Assembly (NCBI RefSeq): GCF_011305995.1
Contig: NZ_CP049910.1
Coordinates: forward strand, 620,001-684,000
Direction of reading: 5' to 3'
Length of the DNA: 64,000 bases
Source: Diaphorobacter sp. HDW4A
Lineage (GTDB): Bacteria > Pseudomonadota > Gammaproteobacteria > Burkholderiales > Burkholderiaceae_C
Part shown: in pieces, positions 51,999-61,541 of the stretch
How positions within the stretch are numbered: position 1 is the first letter of the stretch
How the letters are laid out: each line of letters opens with the position of its first letter
Notes under the pieces: generated by a model
The model's input: the letters and a program-made list of their open reading frames with translations, nothing else
Database searches by the model: none
Told to the model about the DNA's origin: nothing
Translations under genes and position numbers: made by a program

Positions 51999-53255
51999 TC
52001 AGGCGGCCCGGCGCAGGGGTACGACGGTCCAGGGAAGTCCCTGTTCGCAAGCCAGGAGGAAGGCCGCCCACAACTCGAGTGCAGCCTGACGCTCCGGGAG
52101 GTAGTCGTACTGGTCGTAAATCTCTTCCATGCCTTTCAGCACATGGTTCAGAGATCTTTCGGACACCTCGTTGGAGACGCCCATGGCCTTCATGTGTGAC
52201 TTCACCGTACTCCGGGTGTCATGCGGGGTGAATCTCCGGATGTCCAGGCCACCTCTTTCAAACCTGCGGGTCAGCGCTGCCCAAAGTGTGCTGTTGCCGA
52301 CGTGGGTGTCCCCACCGAGTCTGGCGCGTCTGTGACCACGACGAGCGGGAAGAACCCAACGCGAGTCCCCGGCACACTTCTTCAGCTCCCGGAACCATGA
52401 AACGACTGTCGGGCACAGCGGTACTACGTAGCCGCGTCGCGTCTTCACCGTTTCTTCGGTGACGATCCAGGTGCCCTTGTCCAAATCCACGTTGGCCCAC
52501 TGCGCCTTCACAAGCTCGATCGTCCGCACGCAGGTTGCGAGCAGGATTCTGAAGGCGAGGGCGTTTTCGATGCCGATGGAGTTGATGTCTGGCAGCAGCG
52601 TCCGCAACTCGTCTTGAGACAGCATCAACCTGCGGCGTACGGGAGGACGTTGGCCAATGACCGAGATCAGATCAATTCCAACGGTTGGATTGACATGGAT
52701 GAGCCGTTTCCCGAGGGCATGGGCGAACAGCCGGTTGCAGGTCGAACGAAGCCGCTTGCACATCGTCCAAGTCCGCCCTGAATCGGCGATCATGCCGACG
52801 ATGTCTGCGGATGTCACGCTCGTGACCAGCATGGCACCGAGCTTGGGAATGATCACCTGGTCGAGGTCTGCGTTGCGGGCTTCCTGAGTGCTTTCCGCAA
52901 GTGCCACAACAATCTTCTCGCGATAGTCCTCGGCGAGCTCTCGAACACTCCAGGTGGTTCGGACGCGAATCTTCTCCTGCTTTTTTGTGATCGCGGGGTC
53001 GCCACCCTTGTCGATCTCAACGCGCTTTTCGCGTGCAAGTTGGCGTGCGGCAGGGAGGCTGATGTCGGGGTAGTTGCCCAGCGTCAGTTCTCTGGAGCGC
53101 CCTCCGAACTGGTAGCGGAGAACCCAGGTGGCCGTACCGGCCGCAGACAGGGTGAAGGTAAGCCCGTCGCCGTCGGTTCTGGCGATGGGTTCGCGTGCAC
53201 GCACCCAGTGCTGGAGCTGCACCGGCGTCAGTAGATTCTTGCCTCTTTTTGCCAC
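51999..53255 (-). CDS. int: P4-type tyrosine integrase of the element
   Basis: A 418-residue protein. The N-terminal DUF4102 arm-binding domain (LTLGNYPDISLPAARQLARE), core-binding domain and catalytic domain are present, with the first Arg (ATCVRTIELVKAQW), HDTRSTVKS, LNHVLKGM and the nucleophile Tyr in IYDQYDYL. GTG 53255 (VAKRGKNLLTPV) is chosen: ggagg 8 bases upstream; a longer TTG start exists. It reads away from the chromosome junction near 53.4-53.6 kb, the usual layout at the end of an integrated element. No tRNA is seen beside it; it may use a non-tRNA site near folA. Confidence 0.88.
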   Translation of the reverse strand: MAKRGKNLLTPVQLQHWVRAREPIARTDGDGLTFTLSAAGTATWVLRYQFGGRSRELTLGNYPDISLPAARQLAREKRVEIDKGGDPAITKKQEKIRVRTTWSVRELAEDYREKIVVALAESTQEARNADLDQVIIPKLGAMLVTSVTSADIVGMIADSGRTWTMCKRLRSTCNRLFAHALGKRLIHVNPTVGIDLISVIGQRPPVRRRLMLSQDELRTLLPDINSIGIENALAFRILLATCVRTIELVKAQWANVDLDKGTWIVTEETVKTRRGYVVPLCPTVVSWFRELKKCAGDSRWVLPARRGHRRARLGGDTHVGNSTLWAALTRRFERGGLDIRRFTPHDTRSTVKSHMKAMGVSNEVSERSLNHVLKGMEEIYDQYDYLPERQAALELWAAFLLACEQGLPWTVVPLRRAA

Positions 53256-53351
53256 CTTGATGTCCTCCGGGCGCTCTCGGGGGACGATAGGCCGAGGGCA
53301 TGTCTTCAACAGCTCTTTTGCTTCGAGCAGAGGCGCAACATCAACTTCTTA

Positions 53352-53393
53352 GCTACGTCCCTGGCTACAAATTCTAGCTACGAAGCCAGCTAC
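53352..53393. repeat. Four GCTAC iterons upstream of int
   Basis: GCTAC at 53352, 53364, 53377 and 53389: 12, 13 and 12 bp apart, i.e. near helical period, in the int promoter/end region. Likely arm sites for integrase or an excisionase, or an int operator. Confidence 0.6.
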
Positions 53394-53612
53394 AAAGCAA
53401 GCCCGACATGTCCTGAAACGGTGGGGTATGAGATGGCTAAAAACTGTTGTTTGACAATAGTTTATATAGGTTCCGATTGGGACGTCTTGACACGTTTTGA
53501 TGTTGCATTAGGCATTGCAGGTGGCGATTTGCATACGGGCATTCTATGAGCCCGCAGCGGGTGACACTGCTGATGGTGTCATTCGGAGGATTGAGGTGGA
53601 TCGATGGATCGA
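53394..53612. other. Probable element-chromosome junction region
   Basis: An AT-richer stretch with no gene. It includes the imperfect palindrome TGACACTGCTGATGGTGTCA at 53562-53581, a possible crossover core, and GATCGATG repeats beside the folA stop. No tRNA-like sequence is visible, so the exact attachment site is unknown. Confidence 0.4.
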
Positions 53613-54107
53613 TCAGTCGGTCTCGCGCTCGTAGGTCACGAAGCTGAATCGCATACCGTTCGCTGCGACTTGATCGCTGCGTGCGGTTTCCTTCCACTCG
53701 GGGCCGAGTTCGGGCGCGTGGGCGTCGCCCTCGAAGCTCTGGTGGATCTCGGTGACCTCCACGCGCTGGGCCAGTGGCAGGGCAAGCGCATAGATCTGCG
53801 CGCCGCCGATCACCCAGACCGTGTCGGCGCTCTGGCTGGCGATGGCGAGCGCGTCTTCGAGACTGGTGGCGGGCTTGGCACCGTCCTGCTGCCAGACTTC
53901 ATGGCGGGTGACGACGATGTTGGTGCGGCCGGGCAGGGGGCGGAAGCGCTCGGGCAGGGAGTCCCAGGTCTTGCGTCCCATGATCACCGGGCGGCCCACG
54001 GTGAGTTCCTTGAAATGCGCCATGTCCTCCGGCAGATGCCAGGGCATGAGGCCGTCCTTGCCGATGACGCCGTTGTCGGCTCTTGCGAAGATCAGATTGA
54101 TTTGCAT
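53613..54107 (-). CDS. folA: Dihydrofolate reductase
   Basis: A 164-residue NADPH-dependent enzyme that reduces dihydrofolate to tetrahydrofolate. It shows the family N-terminus LIFARADNGVIGKDGLMPWHLPEDM (quoted in part: NGVIGKDGLMPWHL), GRPVIMGRKTWDSLP and the NADPH motif WVIGGAQIYA. ATG 54107 has gaggggaag 7 bases upstream. It follows thyA by 45 bases on the same strand: the common thyA-folA operon of folate/dTMP metabolism. Core chromosome; the mobile element ends just past its 3' end. Confidence 0.96.
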   Translation of the reverse strand: MQINLIFARADNGVIGKDGLMPWHLPEDMAHFKELTVGRPVIMGRKTWDSLPERFRPLPGRTNIVVTRHEVWQQDGAKPATSLEDALAIASQSADTVWVIGGAQIYALALPLAQRVEVTEIHQSFEGDAHAPELGPEWKETARSDQVAANGMRFSFVTYERETD

Positions 54108-54152
54108 GGCGCTTCCCCTCTTGGTCTCATTGGTCAAGGCGTCAACATAATC

Positions 54153-54977
54153 TCAAACCGCCACCGGCGCCTTGATGGCGGCGTGGTGTTCGTAACCCAG
54201 CACTTCGAAATCTTCGTATTCATAGTCGAAGATGGAGTCGGGACGGCGCTTGATATGCAGCGTCGGATAGGCGAATGGCGTGCGCGTCAGTTGTGTCTCG
54301 ACCTGTTCGAAATGGTTGTTGTAAATATGGCAATCACCGCCGGTCCAAACGAAATCCCCGACCGCCAGATCGCATTGCTGGGCCAGCATATGGGTGAGTA
54401 GCGCGTAGCTGGCGATGTTGAACGGCACGCCGAGGAAAATGTCCGCACTGCGCTGGTAGAGCTGGCAACTGAGCTTGCCGTCGGCCACGTAGAACTGGAA
54501 GAACGCATGGCAGGGCATGAGCGCCATCTCGGGCAGGTCGGCTACGTTCCAGGCGCTCACGATGATGCGGCGGCTGTCCGGGTTGGACTTGAGCTGTTTG
54601 ACCACCTCGGCGATCTGGTCGATGTGGCCGCCATCGGGCTTGGGCCAGTTGCGCCACTGCACTCCGTAGACCGGGCCGAGGTCGCCGTCTTCGCGTGCCC
54701 ATTCGTTCCAGATGGTGCAGCCGCGCTCCTGCAGCCACTTCACATTGCTGTCGCCACGCAGAAACCACAGCAGCTCGAGAATGATGGACTTGAGATGCAC
54801 CTTCTTGGTGGTGACCAGCGGAAAGCCTTCTGCCAGATCAAAGCGCATCTGATGGCCGAACACGCTGCGCGTCCCCGTACCGGTACGGTCGGTTTTCGCC
54901 ACGCCATGCTCGTAGACGTGACGCAGAAAATCTTCGTACTGGGAACGCACAGGGCGCAGCGGGGTATTCGTGCTCAT
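54153..54977 (-). CDS. thyA: Thymidylate synthase
   Basis: A 274-residue enzyme making dTMP from dUMP with methylene-tetrahydrofolate. The N-terminus [20 protein letters not shown], the catalytic Cys in [11 protein letters not shown] and the dUMP/folate-binding [20 protein letters not shown] are intact, and the C-terminus ends in APVAV as expected. ATG 54977. It leads the thyA-folA operon. Confidence 0.97.
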   Translation of the reverse strand: MSTNTPLRPVRSQYEDFLRHVYEHGVAKTDRTGTGTRSVFGHQMRFDLAEGFPLVTTKKVHLKSIILELLWFLRGDSNVKWLQERGCTIWNEWAREDGDLGPVYGVQWRNWPKPDGGHIDQIAEVVKQLKSNPDSRRIIVSAWNVADLPEMALMPCHAFFQFYVADGKLSCQLYQRSADIFLGVPFNIASYALLTHMLAQQCDLAVGDFVWTGGDCHIYNNHFEQVETQLTRTPFAYPTLHIKRRPDSIFDYEYEDFEVLGYEHHAAIKAPVAV

Positions 54978-55256
54978 TGGGGGACCGATACAGTCTGTAC
55001 ATCAGCGGGTGACCAAGTACAGGAAAAACAAGTAGACAGTGCTTAGTGTGCCACGCCCATGAGAGTCTTACACGTGGGTGCAAGAAGCATCTTTGCGAAT
55101 TGAAACAATTCGAAGGGTGGTGTCACTTTTAAGGAGGAAGTGGGTTGCACAAGTGCCTGAAAATGAACTTCCGTATATTTGGAGCTTCGGTGTGCGATTG
55201 ATTCCATGCCTGATCGGAATCGTTCTCGGCCTCGATGCCATGAAAGGTAGATACTT

Positions 55257-55886
55257 GTGGATGTGAATCAACGTTTGTCATGGAAACCCTGTCTGTTGGC
55301 CTGCGCCATCACCCTGAGCCTCAGTGCCTGCGATTCTAAAAACTCGCAGGAGGGGGCCGGTGGCGCGTCATCCTCAGCCTCGCAGGCCTCGGCCGCTCAG
55401 GGCGAGGCGATCGGGCCCGTGATTGAGGCGTCAGCCCCCACGGTGGCTCCACCGCCAACTCCCAGTGTCGCCGAACAGATTCACGCCTATACGTCGCCAC
55501 CTGGCGAGGCCACGCTGGACAGTCTGCGATCGTATCTAGGCAAGTATCCGAACGATGGCAAGGACTACCTGCGACAGGGCATTTTGGCGGAGCGCCTGAA
55601 GAAACTGCTTGGCGATCGCTATGACACTGTAATCAAGAACCTCGAGACCGTCGGTCCACTCACCAAGGAGGGCGGACGCTGGAGCATTGTTGGCAACCGG
55701 CAGCACCAGGGTGGCAAGGAGGCCGCCGCTGTGGTCATCGACCCGGGCCGCAACGGTCTACGCGTTTGGCTACTGAGCAATGGTCGGCAGATGACCTTCA
55801 CCGATCTGGGCGAGGGCCATATCATCCCATGGACACCCAATGTGAAGAATGTGATGGCGAATGCTCCGGGCGACGCTGCAAAGTGA
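55257..55886 (+). CDS. Putative lipoprotein
   Basis: A 209-residue exported lipoprotein from GTG 55257. Signal peptide with lipobox LSLSAC, then a Ser/Ala/Pro-rich linker and a C-terminal domain (LDSLRSYLGKYPNDGKDYLR, then RQHQGGKEAAAVVIDPGRNG) resembling unnamed betaproteobacterial periplasmic domains. It is presumably anchored in the outer membrane. Start choice is uncertain; a second GTG lies two codons later. It is separate from thyA by 280 bp. Confidence 0.8.
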   Translation: MDVNQRLSWKPCLLACAITLSLSACDSKNSQEGAGGASSSASQASAAQGEAIGPVIEASAPTVAPPPTPSVAEQIHAYTSPPGEATLDSLRSYLGKYPNDGKDYLRQGILAERLKKLLGDRYDTVIKNLETVGPLTKEGGRWSIVGNRQHQGGKEAAAVVIDPGRNGLRVWLLSNGRQMTFTDLGEGHIIPWTPNVKNVMANAPGDAAK

Positions 55887-55983
55887 CATGACAGATCATA
55901 GTCCGCACTCAGTCTGCCCTCGAAGGTATTGATCTGCCAGCTGCGAGATAGTTGGCGGGTGGTCGTTTCCTGATCGACGCCAA

Positions 55984-57417
55984 TCAGTCCATCACCACCG
56001 GCAACACCCGCCCCGGATTCATGATCCCCTGCGGGTCCAGCGCGGTCTTGATTGCGCGCATCATCGACAGCGCCACGGGTGATTGGTATTTCTGCAGCTT
56101 GTCGACCTTGAGTTCGCCCACGCCGTGCTCGGCGGAGAATGAGCCGCCGAATTTCGCCACGGCTTCGTAGACCAGATGGTTGACCCGGTCTTCGTGCTCG
56201 CGCATGAAGACCTTGGGGTCGCCTTCGGCCGGGGCCTGCACGTTGTAGTGCAGGTTGCCGTCGCCGAGGTGGCCGAAGTTCACGATGCGCACGCCCGGCA
56301 ACTCGCTTTTGAGCAGGGCGTCGGCATATTCCACGTAGTCAGGAATACGGGATGCGGCGATGGAGATGTCGTGTTTGATGTTCGGGCCTTCCTCGGCCTG
56401 CGCGAGCGGAATGCTCTCGCGGATGTGCCAGAGTTCATGCGCCTGCGCGAGGCTTTCGGCGACCACTGCGTCCAGCACACAGCCGTCCTCAAGCGCCTTC
56501 TCGAGCAGGGCCTCGAAGCGTTCACGTGCATGGTGTTCCGATTCGCTGTCGGAGTTCTCAAGCAGCACGCAGTAGGGCGCGCCCTCCATATCGGCAAACG
56601 GGATGCGCAGCTGCGGCATGTGGCGCGCGACGAAGCTCAGCGCGAACTGGCCCATGACCTCGAACCCCGTGAGCCCCGCGCCGAGCTGTTGGTGCGCAAG
56701 GCCGAGCAACTGCACTGCCGCCTGCATCGATGGCACGGCGGCCCATGCGGTGAGCTGCGCTGCGGGCTTGGGGTAGAGCTTCATCGTCGCGCCAGTGATC
56801 ACGCCGAGAGTGCCTTCGCTGCCGATGAACAGGTCGCGCAGGTCGTAGCCGGTGTTGTCCTTGCGCAGGCCCTTGAGGCCTTCCCAGACCTCACCTTGCG
56901 CGGTGACCACTTCGAGCCCGAGGCACAGCTCGCGCGTGTTGCCGTAGCGCACGACCTGCGTGCCGCCGGCGTTGGTGCCGAGGTTGCCGCCAATTGTGCA
57001 ACTGCCTTCGGCGGCGAGCGAAAGGGGGAACAGAAAGCCTTCGCGATCCGCTGTTTCCTGCAGGCTTTGCAGAATGCAGCCTGCGTCCACGGTCATCGTG
57101 AGATTGGCGTGGTCGATGTGACGCACCGCGTTCATGCGCGTGAGGCTCAGCACCACCTGCTGGCCGGATTCATCGGGGGTGGAGCCGACCGAGAGGCCGG
57201 TGTTGCCGCCTTGCGCCACGATGCTTACCTTCTCATTGGCACAGGCACGAACCACGGACGCCACTTCCTGCGTATTGCCAGGTCGCACCACGGCCAGCGC
57301 TTTGCCGCGCGCGCGGCGACGCCAGTCCTGCTCGTAGGCGATCAGATCACCCTCGGTCAATACGTTGTTCGCGCCGATGATCTGGCGCAGGCGGTCGAGG
57401 AGTGCAGTGGATGGCAT
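55984..57417 (-). CDS. FAD-linked oxidase (GlcD / D-2-hydroxyacid dehydrogenase type)
   Basis: A 477-residue flavoprotein: FAD_binding_4 domain (VSIVAQGGNTGLSVGSTPDE, EGSCTIGGNLGTNAGGTQVV) and a C-terminal FAD-linked oxidase domain (NFGHLGDGNLHYNV, EHGVGELKVDKL). Such enzymes oxidise D-lactate, glycolate or D-2-hydroxyglutarate. ATG 57417 (MPSTALLDRL) is chosen; the longer upstream frame has no homology-like content. It forms a minus-strand pair with the DUF2069 gene after 100 bases. Confidence 0.9.
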   Translation of the reverse strand: MPSTALLDRLRQIIGANNVLTEGDLIAYEQDWRRRARGKALAVVRPGNTQEVASVVRACANEKVSIVAQGGNTGLSVGSTPDESGQQVVLSLTRMNAVRHIDHANLTMTVDAGCILQSLQETADREGFLFPLSLAAEGSCTIGGNLGTNAGGTQVVRYGNTRELCLGLEVVTAQGEVWEGLKGLRKDNTGYDLRDLFIGSEGTLGVITGATMKLYPKPAAQLTAWAAVPSMQAAVQLLGLAHQQLGAGLTGFEVMGQFALSFVARHMPQLRIPFADMEGAPYCVLLENSDSESEHHARERFEALLEKALEDGCVLDAVVAESLAQAHELWHIRESIPLAQAEEGPNIKHDISIAASRIPDYVEYADALLKSELPGVRIVNFGHLGDGNLHYNVQAPAEGDPKVFMREHEDRVNHLVYEAVAKFGGSFSAEHGVGELKVDKLQKYQSPVALSMMRAIKTALDPQGIMNPGRVLPVVMD

Positions 57418-57517
57418 GTAAGGGTTCCCGTGTCGGAGCGAACGATGGCGGAACATTCCGCCGTCTCGATCCGTTGAATTTAGTCGGCGTGCTTTGGCAT
57501 GGCAATGGTGGGGTGAT

Positions 57518-57934
57518 TCACCCCGCCTTGGCGGTGGATTGACGCGCCGCCTTCTGGCGCAGCCGCACATGCAGCGCACACGCGATGAACAGCAGCAGGC
57601 ACAGCGCAATCTCGATCATCGCGAGCCAGTTGCCCGGAGCCTTGTCGCTCCATGCACGCACCACGCCTTCGGTGAAATACAGCCAGACCACCAGACTGAC
57701 CCAGCGGTAGGTGTACATGCGACGTTTGAGCAATCCGGCCAGCGGAATGCACAGCGGCAACGCCTTGAGCACCAGCCACGAACCACCCGGGCGCAGTGGA
57801 GCGAGCCATAACTCCCACAGCACGCTCAGCACGATCAGGCCCAGCAGGCTGCCCACCGCGAGCCAGCGGGTGATTGCCACGTCGCCCTGAACGGCGAGGG
57901 GTGCAGCGGAGTCGTTCGGGGCTGATGCAGTCAT
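57518..57934 (-). CDS. DUF2069 inner-membrane protein
   Basis: A 138-residue protein with four hydrophobic segments (AVGSLLGLIVLSVLWELWLA and three more) and the conserved WVSLVVWLYFTEGVVRAWSD of DUF2069. Function unknown. It is divergent from the YihY-family gene with 96 bases between starts. Confidence 0.88.
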   Translation of the reverse strand: MTASAPNDSAAPLAVQGDVAITRWLAVGSLLGLIVLSVLWELWLAPLRPGGSWLVLKALPLCIPLAGLLKRRMYTYRWVSLVVWLYFTEGVVRAWSDKAPGNWLAMIEIALCLLLFIACALHVRLRQKAARQSTAKAG

Positions 57935-58030
57935 GTAGGCGGGCGAGAAAGGGTTCGTTAAGATGGGCGCCCGCGGCCATCATCGGGTGACCGCAGCAAT
58001 CGTTCTATCAAACCTGCCATCATAGCCACC

Positions 58031-59308
58031 ATGAGTCTGAGTTTCTCGTCCATTCTTGCGCGCCTCGAAGTCTGGGTCGAAGAACTCTCGCACTTTCCAT
58101 GGGGCACCACGGCCCACACCCTGCGCGAACGCTTTCGCGAGGACCGGCTGGGACTCACCGCCAGCAGCCTGACCTTCACCACGCTGCTCGCGCTCGTGCC
58201 GTTCGTGACCGTGGCGCTGGCCGTGTTCACGGCGTTTCCGATGTTCGGCAAGATGCAGGAGCTGCTGCAGCGCTGGCTGGTCGACAGCCTGATTCCCGAT
58301 ACCATCGCGCGCTCGGTGCTCGACTACCTCACGCAGTTCTCGGCCAAGGCCAGCGGGCTCGGAGCGGTCGGCCTGAGCATTTTGTTCATCACTGCGCTCG
58401 CGCTGATCCTTACGATCGACCGCACGCTCAACAACATCTGGCGCGTGCCCAAGCTCAGGCCGCTCGGCCAGCGGGTGCTGATCTACTGGGCCGCGATCAC
58501 GCTCGGCCCGTTGCTGCTGGCGATCAGCCTCACGCTCACCACTTCGATGGCCTCGGCGGCCTCGCGCGGCATCGGGCAGGCGCTGCCGCAGAGCACGCGT
58601 TTCATTTTTGATTCCATCGAATTCGTGCTGCTGGCTGCCGGCATGGCGGGGCTGTATCGCTACGTGCCCAACACGCTGGTGCACTGGCGGCATGCATGGG
58701 CGGGCGGTGTTTTCGTGTCGATAGGCATCGAGGTGGCCAAGAAGGTGCTGGGGCTGTATCTGTCGTCGGTGCCTACTTACTCCGTGCTCTACGGAACGTT
58801 CGCGACGTTGCCGATTCTGCTGCTGTGGATCTATGTGGCCTGGGTCATCGTGCTGCTCGGCGCGGTGGTCGCCGCGTATCTGCCGAGCCTACTGGCCGGG
58901 GTGGCGCGGCGTGCGGGTGGGCCGGGCTGGAACTTCTTGTTGGCGGTGGAGTTGTTGCAGCAACTGCATGCCGAGCGCGACAGTCCCCAATACGGGCTGA
59001 CGGCTGCGCAAGCCGCTCAGCGACTGGGTGTGGAGTCCCTGCAACTGGTGCCCGCGCTGGATGCCTTGACCGCGCTCGACTGGGTGGTGCAGGTCAACGA
59101 GACCGCCGCAGGCGATTCGGACGACGCCGATGCGCGTTATGTGCTGGTGGCCGATCCGGTGACCACGCGCCTGCAGCCGCTGGTGGAGCGACTGCTGATC
59201 GAGCGCACCGATTCGTTGGAGCGCTATTGGACCAACACCGGCATGGAAGTCATCAAGCTCGCCGATGTGCTGCCGCGCAAGGCGGCGGCGCTGAAGGTCA
59301 GTTCGTGA
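58031..59308 (+). CDS. YihY/BrkB-family inner-membrane protein
   Basis: A 425-residue protein. The first ~290 residues hold about six TM helices with the family patterns LTASSLTFTTLLALVPFVTV and YSVLYGTFATLPILLLWIYV. The C-terminal ~130 residues form a winged-helix-like cytoplasmic domain (YGLTAAQAAQRLGVESLQLV). Often misnamed ribonuclease BN; more likely a membrane protein of the BrkB type. It overlaps the hpnE stop by 11 bases, convergent. Confidence 0.9.
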   Translation: MSLSFSSILARLEVWVEELSHFPWGTTAHTLRERFREDRLGLTASSLTFTTLLALVPFVTVALAVFTAFPMFGKMQELLQRWLVDSLIPDTIARSVLDYLTQFSAKASGLGAVGLSILFITALALILTIDRTLNNIWRVPKLRPLGQRVLIYWAAITLGPLLLAISLTLTTSMASAASRGIGQALPQSTRFIFDSIEFVLLAAGMAGLYRYVPNTLVHWRHAWAGGVFVSIGIEVAKKVLGLYLSSVPTYSVLYGTFATLPILLLWIYVAWVIVLLGAVVAAYLPSLLAGVARRAGGPGWNFLLAVELLQQLHAERDSPQYGLTAAQAAQRLGVESLQLVPALDALTALDWVVQVNETAAGDSDDADARYVLVADPVTTRLQPLVERLLIERTDSLERYWTNTGMEVIKLADVLPRKAAALKVSS

Positions 59309-60629
59309 TCAACGCGGCAGCCGCGCTGCCGTTGAGCACGGCGCCTTCCAGCGTAGCGGGATAGGGTCCCGCGACATAGTCGCCGCAGGCCAGCAGACCC
59401 GGCGCGATCTGCATGGCGGGGCGCTTCAGGCCCGGTGTACAGGCAAACGTGGCGCGCTTTTCCACCAAGGTCTGTAGATGCTCCAGGTCGTGCAATCCCA
59501 ACTGCTCGGCGGCCTGCTGCGTCACCTGCTGGACCAGCGCTTCGCGCTCGCCGTTGAACGCACTCACCACAAAGGCCAGCACGCCCGAATCGCCATAAAG
59601 CGTAAAGCGATCAAACACAAACTGCGCCGGACGTGTCGCGCTTGAGCGGAGCGCGGTCATCGGATGCGCGAGCAGTGCCTTGTTGTCGCCACCACGCACC
59701 CGCAGGTAGACCGTGGCAATCGCGCCGAACTGCAGGGCCTGCGTGCAGGCCGCCCAGTCATGCATGGCCTGATCGTGGGGCGTGGCAGCGCTCAAGACCA
59801 GCCGCGCGGCTTCCGCGCTCGGCGTCGCAAGCAGCACCGCATCGAACGCGGCTCCATCCACCATCCACGTCGAGCCTTCACGCTGCAGTGATTGCACGCG
59901 TCGGCCCAGTTGCACATTGTCCGATCCGCGCGCCACTAACCAGTTGCTCGCGGCCTGCGGAAACAGCGCGCCCAGATCGAGGCGCGGCAGCAGCAGATTG
60001 GAGCCGCCGCGCCCGCTGAACAGGCTGTCGCGCAGCACCCGCAGAAACACCTGCCCGCTCGAATCGACCGCCAGCGTGTTGAGTGCGGATACGCACAGCG
60101 GATCGATGAACTCATCCATCAGCCGTGTGGGCAGACCGGCGCAGATGTCGGCCACGCTGGCCGATGCGCTGCATTGAAAACCCTGCAGACGCCACTTGGC
60201 GGCACGCATCAACAAGGCGAATTTTTCCTGTACCGACCAACCGCGTGTGCGAGCAATGCCCAGCAGCGCGTCAAACGGCGGTGCCGCATCCGGCAACTGC
60301 AGACCACCGCCATCGGGAAACACCAGTGTCAGCGGCGTGCGCAGCAGCGCTTTGTCAGGATCGACGCCAACCTTGCGCATGAGCCGCAAACATTCGGCAT
60401 ACGCGCCGATGAGGATGTGCTGGCCGTTGTCGAGCACCAGAGGTTTGCTGCTGCCTGCTGATACGTCATCAACCTGCACGGCCCGAGCCCGTCCGCCCAG
60501 CGTGCGTGCTGCTTCGAAAACGCTCACCTGATGGCCCACCTCGGCCACGCCCACGGCGGCTGCCATGCCGGCCCAGCCCGCACCGATCACCGCAATCCGT
60601 TTGACGGCGCTACTCGATGGATTGGACAC
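59298..60629 (-). CDS. hpnE: Hydroxysqualene dehydroxylase
   Basis: A 443-residue flavin amine oxidase-like enzyme from GTG 60629. The N-terminal FAD motif IAVIGAGWAGMAAAVGVAEVG and GGRARAV are typical of HpnE, which reduces hydroxysqualene to squalene. It follows hpnD by 3 bases in one operon. HpnC is not in the window, although HpnC-D-E together normally make squalene from farnesyl diphosphate. Confidence 0.9.
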   Translation of the reverse strand: MSNPSSSAVKRIAVIGAGWAGMAAAVGVAEVGHQVSVFEAARTLGGRARAVQVDDVSAGSSKPLVLDNGQHILIGAYAECLRLMRKVGVDPDKALLRTPLTLVFPDGGGLQLPDAAPPFDALLGIARTRGWSVQEKFALLMRAAKWRLQGFQCSASASVADICAGLPTRLMDEFIDPLCVSALNTLAVDSSGQVFLRVLRDSLFSGRGGSNLLLPRLDLGALFPQAASNWLVARGSDNVQLGRRVQSLQREGSTWMVDGAAFDAVLLATPSAEAARLVLSAATPHDQAMHDWAACTQALQFGAIATVYLRVRGGDNKALLAHPMTALRSSATRPAQFVFDRFTLYGDSGVLAFVVSAFNGEREALVQQVTQQAAEQLGLHDLEHLQTLVEKRATFACTPGLKRPAMQIAPGLLACGDYVAGPYPATLEGAVLNGSAAAALITN

Positions 60630-60632
60630 CGC

Positions 60633-61472
60633 TTACATGCGCCCCAGCGCCTGCATCTTCCACGCCAGCAACAGCTTGCGCAGCGGCGTAAGGCTGATGC
60701 GCTGGTGCAGCACCTTGAAGTCTTCGCTTTCGATCTCGCGCAGAAGCGTGCGGTAGATGCTGGCCATCATCAGACCGGGCTTCTGCGCGCGGCGGTCGGT
60801 GTCGGGCAGCAGCGCCAGCGCCTCGTCATAAAGCTGGTGCGCGCGCTCAGCTTGAAAGCGCATCAGTTTGGTGAAGTTGTCGGAATACTTGCGGTTGGTG
60901 ATCTCGTGCGCTTTGACGTCGAACTGCTGTAGCTCGGACACGGGCAGGTAGACGCGACCCATCATCGCGTCCTCGCCCACATCGCGGATGATGTTGGTGA
61001 GCTGGAACGCAAGGCCCAGCTTGTGCGCGTATTCCGTCGTCTTGGGGTCGGTCTGGCCGAAGATCTTTGCCGACACCTCGCCCACGACGCCCGCCACCAG
61101 ATGGCAGTAGCGTGTAAGGCCGGGGAAGTCGAGATAGCGGGTCTGCTCCAGATCCATCTGACAGCCCTGAATGATGGCTTGGAACTGCCGCTCTTCGAGC
61201 CCGAAGGCGGGCACGTGCGGCATCATTGCCAGCATCACCGGATGCGTGGGCTTGCCCGCGAAGGCCTGGCTCACCTCGGCCTGCCACCAGGCGAGCTTGG
61301 TGCGCGCGACGCCGGGGTCGGAGACTTCGTCGACCACGTCGTCGACCTCGCGGCAGAAGGCGTAGAAGGCGGTGATGGCGGCGCGTCGCTGTGCCGGGAG
61401 GAACAGGAAGGCGTAGTAAAAACTGCTGCCTGAGCTGGCGGCTTTTTGTTGGACGTACTGTTCCGGATTCAT
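60633..61472 (-). CDS. hpnD: Presqualene diphosphate synthase
   Basis: A 279-residue trans-isoprenyl diphosphate synthase. Two Asp-rich motifs are present: YAFCREVDDVVDE and NIIRDVGEDAMMGRVYLP; also GSSFYYAFLFLP. HpnD condenses two farnesyl diphosphates to presqualene diphosphate, the first step to hopanoids. It is the first gene of the hpnDE operon. Confidence 0.92.
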   Translation of the reverse strand: MNPEQYVQQKAASSGSSFYYAFLFLPAQRRAAITAFYAFCREVDDVVDEVSDPGVARTKLAWWQAEVSQAFAGKPTHPVMLAMMPHVPAFGLEERQFQAIIQGCQMDLEQTRYLDFPGLTRYCHLVAGVVGEVSAKIFGQTDPKTTEYAHKLGLAFQLTNIIRDVGEDAMMGRVYLPVSELQQFDVKAHEITNRKYSDNFTKLMRFQAERAHQLYDEALALLPDTDRRAQKPGLMMASIYRTLLREIESEDFKVLHQRISLTPLRKLLLAWKMQALGRM

Positions 61473-61541
61473 ATTCTTGGGATTGTCCCATGGACGTGGG
61501 GTGTGATTTTCTTTTTAGTGTTTTACTGGTTGTGTTGGTGT

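Noticed and set aside
53310..53612. tRNA attachment site beside the integrase
   Set aside because: Checked because P4-type integrases often use tRNAs; no cloverleaf-like sequence is visible.
55078..55266. 62-codon frame before the lipoprotein gene
   Set aside because: It has some hydrophobic character but overlaps the lipoprotein start and lies in AT-rich upstream DNA; too weak to call.
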